Source: Gordonia tangerina
GTDB lineage: Bacteria; Actinomycetota; Actinomycetes; Mycobacteriales; Mycobacteriaceae
Direction: 5' to 3'
Length of the DNA: 64,000 nucleotides
Assembly: GCF_021556435.1 (NCBI RefSeq)
Contig: NZ_JAKGCU010000014.1
Coordinates: forward strand, 62,001-126,000
Shown: positions 58,519-64,000 of the stretch, piece by piece
How positions within the stretch are numbered: the stretch's first letter is position 1
Layout of the letters: each line of letters starts with the position of its first letter
Made by a program: the position numbers and the translations under genes
Notes under the pieces: model-generated
What the model was told of the DNA's origin: nothing
The model's input: the letters and a program-made list of their open reading frames with translations, nothing else
The model's database searches: none

Positions 58519-60027
58519 ATGACCAAACCAGCAGAGGTGAACACCGCGGCCGCCGGCCGGGTGTCGTCGGAAGCCCACTCCATGACCGAGCTGCTGGAGA
58601 TCCAGCGCGCGGCGTTCCTGCGTGACGGCATCCCGGACGCGAAGACCCGCATCGATCGCATCACGCGCCTGTCGTCGCTGCTCCTGGACAACTCGGAGGA
58701 GATCGCGGCGGCCCTGGAGGCCGACTTCGGATCGCGGCCCCGTGAACTGTCGATGGCGACCGACATCGTCGGCTGCATGATCGACCTCACCCACCAGCGG
58801 CGGCACGCCGAGAAGTGGATGAAGGAGGTCAATGTCGCCAAGGGGCAGGGCCTGGCCGGCTTCAAGCAGCGACTGCGCCACGACCCGCTCGGCGTCGTCG
58901 GCATCATGGGCCCGTGGAACTTCCCGCTGAACCTGACCTTCGTGCCCGCCGGCTCGGCATTCGCCGCCGGTAACCGGGTGCTGATGCGTCCGTCGTCGGT
59001 CACCGCGCGCACCACCGACGTGATCGCCAAGCATGCGCCGGACTACTTCTCCATCGAAGAACTCGCCGTCATCACCAGCAAGCACGGCTCGGGGTCGGAC
59101 TTCGCGAAACTGAAGGTCGACCACATGTTCTTCACCGGTTCGCCGGAGGTCGGTTCGTCGGTCGCGCAGGAGGCCGCGAAGAACCTGGTCCCGGTCACCC
59201 TGGAACTCGGTGGTAAGAACCCGGCCGTGGTGGACCCCGACGCCGACATCGACAAAGCCGCGAAGTTCTTGGCCGACGCGCGCATGGTCAACGGTGGTCA
59301 GGTCTGCCTGTGCCCCGACTATGTGTTCGTCCCCGAGGCCAAGCTCGGCGAGTTCACCGACAAGGTGATCGCGCGGTGGAAGGAGAAGTTCCCGACGATC
59401 CGGTCGAATACCGAGTACACCTCGACGATCAACGAGAAGAACTTCACCCGCATCGTCGGTCTGATCGAGGATGCCGAACAGCTGGGCGCCACCAAGCACC
59501 AGGTCATCCCGGCCGGCGAATCATTGCCGGACGCCGAGGCCCGTAAGATCCCGCCGACGCTGCTGACCGGGGTCAAGGCCGGCATGAAGATCGAGGAGGA
59601 CGAGGTCTTCGGTCCGGTGTTGACGGTGTATCCGTACCGGGAGCTGTCCGAGGCGATCAGCCACATCAGCAGCCACCCGCATCCGCTGACGATGTACTGG
59701 TCCGGCGACGACAACGCGAACTACAAGAAGCTCATCGACGGCACCCGCAGCGGTTCGGTCAACGCCAACGACTTCGCCACGCATCTGTTCAGCTTGGAAC
59801 TGCCGTTCGGCGGTGTCGGCAAGAGCGGCATGGGCGCCTACCACGGCCGCACGGGCTTCGAGACGTTCAGCCACGCGCGCGCGGTGACGGTGTCGACGCT
59901 CCCGGTCTCGATCGCCGAGATGATGTCGCCCCCGTTCACCAATCGGGACAAGAAGATGACCAACGGTCAGCTCAAGATGTGGGCGCGCTTCAACCGCAAG
60001 GCCATCAAGAAGAACAAGAAGCGCTGA
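58519..60027 (+). CDS. Aldehyde dehydrogenase, coniferyl-aldehyde dehydrogenase type
   Basis: A 502-residue NAD(P)-dependent aldehyde dehydrogenase. GVVGIMGPWNFPLNLTF (about residues 125-141), the Glu-containing TLELGGKNPAVV and the catalytic Cys in GGQVCLCPDY (about residue 264) are intact, and LPFGGVGKSGMGAYHGRTGFETFSHAR is the C-terminal family segment. Length and sequence style resemble coniferyl-aldehyde/long-chain types rather than betaine ALDHs. The basic C-terminus (RFNRKAIKKNKKR) is notable. It lies between fadA6 and kstR2 but is not a known HIP-pathway member. Confidence 0.9.
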   Translation: MTKPAEVNTAAAGRVSSEAHSMTELLEIQRAAFLRDGIPDAKTRIDRITRLSSLLLDNSEEIAAALEADFGSRPRELSMATDIVGCMIDLTHQRRHAEKWMKEVNVAKGQGLAGFKQRLRHDPLGVVGIMGPWNFPLNLTFVPAGSAFAAGNRVLMRPSSVTARTTDVIAKHAPDYFSIEELAVITSKHGSGSDFAKLKVDHMFFTGSPEVGSSVAQEAAKNLVPVTLELGGKNPAVVDPDADIDKAAKFLADARMVNGGQVCLCPDYVFVPEAKLGEFTDKVIARWKEKFPTIRSNTEYTSTINEKNFTRIVGLIEDAEQLGATKHQVIPAGESLPDAEARKIPPTLLTGVKAGMKIEEDEVFGPVLTVYPYRELSEAISHISSHPHPLTMYWSGDDNANYKKLIDGTRSGSVNANDFATHLFSLELPFGGVGKSGMGAYHGRTGFETFSHARAVTVSTLPVSIAEMMSPPFTNRDKKMTNGQLKMWARFNRKAIKKNKKR

Positions 60028-60067
60028 CGTAAGTTTCTCTCACAGGACTTCTCACCGGGAGTCGCTC

Positions 60068-60104
60068 GCTTGGCCGGGTTCGCATCGCGCGGGCCCGGCC
60101 AAGC
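60068..60104. terminator. Hairpin upstream of kstR2 whose right arm runs into the KstR2 box
   Basis: GCTTGGCCGGG (60068-60078) pairs perfectly with CCCGGCCAAGC (60094-60104) around a 15-base loop. It may end the aldehyde dehydrogenase transcript. Its right arm shares CCAAGC with the KstR2 operator. Confidence 0.6.
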
Positions 60105-60111
60105 GCTTGCT
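60098..60111 (+). promoter_or_regulatory. kstR2 box: KstR2 operator in front of kstR2
   Basis: GCCAAGCGCTTGCT contains the perfect core CAAG-CG-CTTG and matches AnCAAGnnCTTGnT except at the first base. It abuts TAGGGT (60111-60116), a -10 box ending six bases before the ATG at 60123, so the regulator would repress its own leaderless transcript. Confidence 0.85.
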
Positions 60112-60122
60112 AGGGTGAACCC

Positions 60123-60725
60123 ATGGCCCCACGTACCGGCACCGTCACCGGCTCCACCAGACGTGACGAGCTGCTGGCCACGGCCGGCCAGATGTTCGCC
60201 GAACAAGGGCTGCGATCCACCACGGTGCGCGACATCGCCGATGCCGCGGGGATCCTGTCCGGAAGTCTGTATCACCATTTCGACTCCAAAGAGTCGATGG
60301 TCGACGAGATCTTGCGCGGCTTCCTCGAGGATCTGTTTGCCCGGTACCGCGAGATCGCCGCGGCCGGTCTCACCGCCGCGGAGACGTTGCGTCGGCTCGT
60401 CGTCGCGTCGTTCGAATCGATCGATGCGCAGCGCAATGCGGTCGCCATCTATCAGGACGAAGCCAAACGTCTTGCGGCGCAGGAGCGATTCGGTTACATC
60501 GGTGAACTCAACACCGAGTTCCGGCAACTGTGGCACGCCGTGTTGCAGCGCGGCGTGGACGACGGTGAGTTCCGTGCCGACCTCGACGTCGAACTGGCCT
60601 ACCGCTTCCTGCGGGACACCGTCTGGGTGGCGGTGCGCTGGTACCGGCCCGGGGGTGCGTTGTCGGCCGACGACATCGCCGAGCAATATTTGTCGATCGT
60701 GTTGGACGGCATGCTGCCGCGCTGA
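60123..60725 (+). CDS. kstR2: TetR-family repressor of HIP catabolism
   Basis: A 200-residue regulator. The HTH TTVRDIADAAGILSGSLYHHFDSKESMVDEIL (about residues 32-64) is typical TetR; the C-terminal helical ligand domain follows. Matching CAAGnnCTTG operators at its own promoter and at fadD3/fadE30, and the surrounding HIP genes, identify it as KstR2, which binds HIP-CoA as effector in mycobacteria. Confidence 0.92.
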   Translation: MAPRTGTVTGSTRRDELLATAGQMFAEQGLRSTTVRDIADAAGILSGSLYHHFDSKESMVDEILRGFLEDLFARYREIAAAGLTAAETLRRLVVASFESIDAQRNAVAIYQDEAKRLAAQERFGYIGELNTEFRQLWHAVLQRGVDDGEFRADLDVELAYRFLRDTVWVAVRWYRPGGALSADDIAEQYLSIVLDGMLPR

Positions 60726-60808
60726 CCCTCCCGAGCACCGAGCGCCACCACGCGGTCCCTGCGGAGCGGTTGATAGTGTGACCTGCGTTACGAGCAAAGG
60801 GGCACGCC

Positions 60809-62407
60809 ATGACAGAGCGCTACACACCCACAACCGCCGCAGCCATCGACACGGTCCGTCAGCACACGCTCGGTGACCTGCTGCGTCGCACTGCATTGCG
60901 CGTGCCCGACAAGGTCGCGGTCATCAGCGGTGACACGACGCTGACGTACGCCGACTTCGACCGTGCGGCGAACCGCTGCGCCAACGCGCTGTCGTCGCGG
61001 GGCGTGGTCAAGGGCGACCGGATCGCGCTTGTCAGCCACAACTGCTGGCAGTTCGCAGTCCTGCACTATGCCTCGGCGCGTCTGGGCGCGGTGCTCGTCC
61101 CGGTGAACTTCGGCCTCGGCCCCGAGGAGATCAGTTTCATCCTCGACCATTCGGGTGTGAGTGTCGTGGTGACCGAGGACGCGCTGGCGTCGACGGTCAG
61201 CAAGGCGATGGAGTTGTCGGGATTGACCGACGCCGTCCGCGGCTGGATTCCGATGGGTGGGGTATCCGCGGAGGCGGGCTGGGAGAGTGTCGACGAATGG
61301 ATGACCACCGGTGACGAGTCCGTGCCGCAGGTGGCCATCGCCGATGACGACCCGCTGCGTCTGATGTACACCAGCGGCACCGAGTCGCGACCCAAGGGTG
61401 TATTGCTGTCATCGAAATCCTTGATCAGCCAGTATGTCTCGTGTGCCATCGACGGCGGAATGAGTGGTGACGACGTAGAGATCCACTCCTTGCCGCTGTT
61501 CCATTGCGCGCAGCTCGACTGCTTCCTGTCGGTCGACGTCTACCTCGGCGCCACCAGTATCATCCTGCCCGGGCCCGACCCCGCGGCGATGCTCGAGACG
61601 ATCGAGCAACGGAAGGTGACGAAACTGTTCTGTCCGCCCACGGTGTGGATCTCGCTGTTGCGGCACCCGGACTTCGACCGGCGTGACCTGTCGTCGTTGC
61701 GCAAGGGCTACTACGGCGCGTCCGCCATGCCCGTCGAAGTACTCCGTGAACTCGGCGAGCGACTCCCCGACGTCTCGCTGTGGAACTTCTATGGCCAGAC
61801 CGAGATGTCGCCGTTGGCAACGATTCTGCAGCCACACGAGCAACTCGACCGGGCGGGCTCGGCCGGTCGTGCCGCGCTCAACGTGGAGACCCGGGTCGTC
61901 GACGACGAGGACAATCCGGTCCCCACCGGTGAGGTGGGCGAGATCGTGCATCGCAGCCCGCACGCCTCGCTCGGCTACTACAACGACGAGGACAAGACCG
62001 CGGCCGCCTTCCGCAACGGCTGGTTCCACTCCGGCGACCTCGGCATCATCGATGCCGACGGCTATCTCTCGGTGGTGGACCGAAAGAAGGACATGATCAA
62101 GACCGGCGGTGAGAACGTGGCCTCGCGCGAGGTGGAGGAGGCCATCTATCTGCTCGACGGAGTCGCCGAGGTGGCGGTGTTCGGTGTGCCGCACCCGAAG
62201 TGGATCGAAGCAGTGGCCGCAGTCGTGGTGCCCAAACAGGGGGTGACGCTGACCGAGGAGCAAGTGTCCGACCATGTGGCGGGCGTTCTCGCCGGCTACA
62301 AGCGACCCAAGTACGTGGTACTCGCCGATGCGCTGCCGAAGAACCCCAGCGGGAAGATCCTCAAGAAGGATCTGCGAGTGCGGCACGCGGACATCGCCGA
62401 GGCCTGA
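60809..62407 (+). CDS. AMP-dependent acyl-CoA synthetase
   Basis: A 532-residue ligase. LMYTSGTESRPKGVLLS (about 188-204) is the phosphate loop with an atypical Glu (TSGTES instead of TSGTTG); FYGQTEMSPL, NGWFHSGDLGIIDADGYL and NPSGKILKKDLR are the remaining core motifs. AAAGGGG precedes ATG 60809, and TAGTGT at 60774-60779 is a possible -10 box. No KstR2 box was seen in front, so it may not belong to the HIP regulon. Substrate unknown; a medium- or long-chain acid is likely by family. Confidence 0.9.
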   Translation: MTERYTPTTAAAIDTVRQHTLGDLLRRTALRVPDKVAVISGDTTLTYADFDRAANRCANALSSRGVVKGDRIALVSHNCWQFAVLHYASARLGAVLVPVNFGLGPEEISFILDHSGVSVVVTEDALASTVSKAMELSGLTDAVRGWIPMGGVSAEAGWESVDEWMTTGDESVPQVAIADDDPLRLMYTSGTESRPKGVLLSSKSLISQYVSCAIDGGMSGDDVEIHSLPLFHCAQLDCFLSVDVYLGATSIILPGPDPAAMLETIEQRKVTKLFCPPTVWISLLRHPDFDRRDLSSLRKGYYGASAMPVEVLRELGERLPDVSLWNFYGQTEMSPLATILQPHEQLDRAGSAGRAALNVETRVVDDEDNPVPTGEVGEIVHRSPHASLGYYNDEDKTAAAFRNGWFHSGDLGIIDADGYLSVVDRKKDMIKTGGENVASREVEEAIYLLDGVAEVAVFGVPHPKWIEAVAAVVVPKQGVTLTEEQVSDHVAGVLAGYKRPKYVVLADALPKNPSGKILKKDLRVRHADIAEA

Positions 62408-62428
62408 GCCGGCTCACGGCGCCCGCCG

Positions 62429-63514
62429 TCACCCCAACGTGCCGAGCGCCTTCAATCGGCCCTGCGCCTGCGTCATGATCGACTGGACCAGTTCGTCGCA
62501 GCTGGGCAGATCGTCGATCATGCCCACCACCTGACCGGACGCGAGCACCCCGGCCCGGGTGTCTCCCTGGACGAGACCGGCCCGCAACAGCATGGGGGTG
62601 TTGCCGGCCATGATGATCTGTTGCCAGCTGCGCTCGCCAGACTTGCGCATCGTGCGTCCGTCGCGGAGCATCGTCGTCCACTTCATGCCGGTCAACTGTT
62701 TGAACTCGTTGGCGTTGCGGGCCGCTGCGATCAACGCCGTGGCGCGGCTGCCACTTTCGAGGGCCTCGACCAGAGGAGTGCGCAGGACGCGATGCGGCAT
62801 GCCGTCGACTTTCACTGACACCACGGTGTCACCGAGACCGCGGCCCAGGTATTCCTGTTTGACGGCGTCGGGGACGGCGCTGTCGGAGGTCAGCAGGAAT
62901 CGGGTGCCCATCGCGACTCCCTCGGCGCCGTATGACAGCGCAGCCACCAGGCCGCGGCCGTCGAAGAATCCGCCCGCTGCCACCACCGGTATACCGTTGC
63001 TTCCCAAAGCGTCCAGCACCGACGGCAGCAGCAGGGTGGTGGCCACCGGACCGGTGTGCCCGCCGCCTTCACCGCCCTGCACGATGACCGCATCGGCGCC
63101 CCACGACGCCACCTTGACCGCGTGCTTGGCAGCGCCGATGGACGGGATCACCACGACCCCGTTCTCCTTCAGCTTCGCGATCAACTCCTGCTTCGGCGCG
63201 AGGGCAAAGGACGCCACTCGCACCCCTTCGCGGATCAGCAGATCGATCCGCTGCGGTGCGTCGGTGGCATCAGCCCGGATGTTGACGCCGAACGGCTTGT
63301 CGGTCAACGACTTCGTCTTGGCGATCGCCGCTTCGAGTTCGTCGTAGGTCATCGTCGCCGAGGCGAGGATGCCCAGCCCGCCGGCATTCGAGGTTGCCGA
63401 GGTGAGCGACGGCCCGGACACCCAGCCCATGCCGGTCTGCACAATCGGGTACTCGATGCCGACGAGTTCGGTGAATCGGGTCGACAATCCCGCCGCACGT
63501 GCTGCGGCACTCAT
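62429..63514 (-). CDS. ipdC: Nitronate monooxygenase-like flavin enzyme of HIP catabolism
   Basis: A 361-residue FMN-binding TIM-barrel protein. VQTGMGWVSGPSLTSATSNAGGLGILAS (about residues 25-52), VIVQGGEGGGHTGPVATTLLLPSVLDA (about 139-165) and VVAAGGFFDGRGLVAALSYGAEGVAMGTRFLLT follow the nitronate monooxygenase pattern. Direct coupling (ATGA) behind ipdB identifies it as IpdC, which acts as a dehydrogenase on the hydroxylated HIP-CoA intermediate before ring opening. Convergent with the acyl-CoA synthetase gene, 21 bp apart. Confidence 0.9.
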   Translation of the reverse strand: MSAAARAAGLSTRFTELVGIEYPIVQTGMGWVSGPSLTSATSNAGGLGILASATMTYDELEAAIAKTKSLTDKPFGVNIRADATDAPQRIDLLIREGVRVASFALAPKQELIAKLKENGVVVIPSIGAAKHAVKVASWGADAVIVQGGEGGGHTGPVATTLLLPSVLDALGSNGIPVVAAGGFFDGRGLVAALSYGAEGVAMGTRFLLTSDSAVPDAVKQEYLGRGLGDTVVSVKVDGMPHRVLRTPLVEALESGSRATALIAAARNANEFKQLTGMKWTTMLRDGRTMRKSGERSWQQIIMAGNTPMLLRAGLVQGDTRAGVLASGQVVGMIDDLPSCDELVQSIMTQAQGRLKALGTLG

Positions 63515-64000
63515 TTCACTTCTCGATTCCGTACGCCCTTGGGATCGAGGACATCCCGGATCAGAGCCAGCTCCTCATCGGAGGGTAGACGTGTGTTCGG
63601 AGCGTCGGCGAGACCGGCGATGTCGAACCCGGTGTTCTCCGCGACCTCGTCGGCCGTGACGCCCGGATGCAACGACCGTGCCCGCATGGTGTGTTCTGGG
63701 CCCTCGAAGTCGAAGACGCCCAGATTGGTGACCACCCGCGGGATATTCAGATAGCGAAACGCCGGATTGTCGGGATCGACCTTGTCGTAACCGACCCCGG
63801 AGACGATGTCGACGTGCTCGGTGAACACCCGCGTGGTGTGGCGGGCCACCCAATAGCTCGTCGGGTGATTGATGGTGTTGCCGGGCGCGCCGCGCACGCC
63901 GAACATCTGGCGGGTCGGATGCTGCAACGGCCCGAAGGCCGACAGGTTCTGATTGCCGTAACGGTCGATCTGGTTGGCGCCCATCACCACGTGGCGACGT
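63511..64000 (-). CDS. ipdB: CoA-transferase-family hydrolase beta subunit, truncated by window edge
   Basis: C-terminal ~162 residues of a CoA-transferase family beta subunit; the frame stays open to base 64000 (reading RRHVVMGANQIDRYGNQN), so the N-terminus is outside. MGANQIDRYGNQNLSAFG, MFGVRGAPGNTINHPTSYWV and LGVFDFEGPEHTMRARSLHPG match IpdB, which with IpdA hydrolyses the last steroid ring (COCHEA-CoA). In-frame GTGs near 63990 are not the true start. ipdA is expected just beyond the window. Confidence 0.92.
   Translation of the reverse strand, partial: RRHVVMGANQIDRYGNQNLSAFGPLQHPTRQMFGVRGAPGNTINHPTSYWVARHTTRVFTEHVDIVSGVGYDKVDPDNPAFRYLNIPRVVTNLGVFDFEGPEHTMRARSLHPGVTADEVAENTGFDIAGLADAPNTRLPSDEELALIRDVLDPKGVRNREVK

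Overview
The window is high-GC actinobacterial DNA. Gene order and content point to a mycolic-acid-containing member of the Mycobacteriales, most likely Gordonia or a close relative. Several blocks keep Mycobacterium tuberculosis gene order: purA with divergent Rv0358/Rv0359-like genes; purT, rhodanese (Rv0390) and metZ; ppa-dacB-Rv3626c-tilS-hpt-ftsH-folE-folP-folB-folK-Rv3605c-Rv3604c-Rv3603c-panC-panD-coaX-lysS; and the KstR2 cholesterol ring C/D cluster. A 13E12-type DUF222/HNH gene, a SAM-IV riboswitch and many start codons placed directly after -10 boxes (leaderless style) fit the same group. The species call is inference; no rRNA or tRNA gene was seen.

Layout. 1-8.4 kb: 3' part of a large NRPS (C-A-PCP-C-A-PCP-C, no thioesterase) coupled to a family 2 glycosyltransferase. 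8.4-12.9 kb: site-2 protease, Rv0358-like gene, purA and a six-TM class III adenylate cyclase. 12.9-16 kb: DUF222/HNH gene with a duplicated ~200-bp leader, and a UBP zinc-finger protein. 16-19.1 kb: purT with long low-complexity tails, DUF456 and DUF1275 membrane proteins. 19-25.7 kb: an iron-siderophore import set (ATPase, two permeases, lipoprotein) enclosing a small secreted protein, a striking repeat cluster and fprA. 25.8-30.7 kb: secreted protein, rhodanese, metZ, entC, then a SAM-IV riboswitch driving a class V aminotransferase. 30.7-34 kb: allantoicase and a MarR regulator with twin operators and an MFS pump. 34.2-53 kb: the conserved housekeeping block for pyrophosphate, peptidoglycan, tRNA-Ile lysidine, purine salvage, FtsH, folate, pantothenate/CoA and LysRS. 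53.1-53.2 kb: a 50-residue ORF behind a good iron box. 53.4-64 kb: cholesterol HIP-degradation genes (fadD3, fadE30, ipdF-like SDR, fadA6, an aldehyde dehydrogenase, kstR2, another fadD, ipdC, partial ipdB).

How the genes work together. folE-folP-folB-folK make dihydropteroate, and panC-panD-coaX make and phosphorylate pantothenate on the way to CoA. The CoA-dependent steroid genes downstream use that pool. Iron genes (entC, fec set, fprA, possibly the NRPS and the 50-aa ORF) are scattered but several have IdeR/DtxR-like boxes. Sulfur metabolism recurs: metZ with rhodanese, the SAM-IV controlled aminotransferase, and a rhodanese-fold gene preceded by a tiny ORF with three cysteine codons that looks like a cysteine attenuator.
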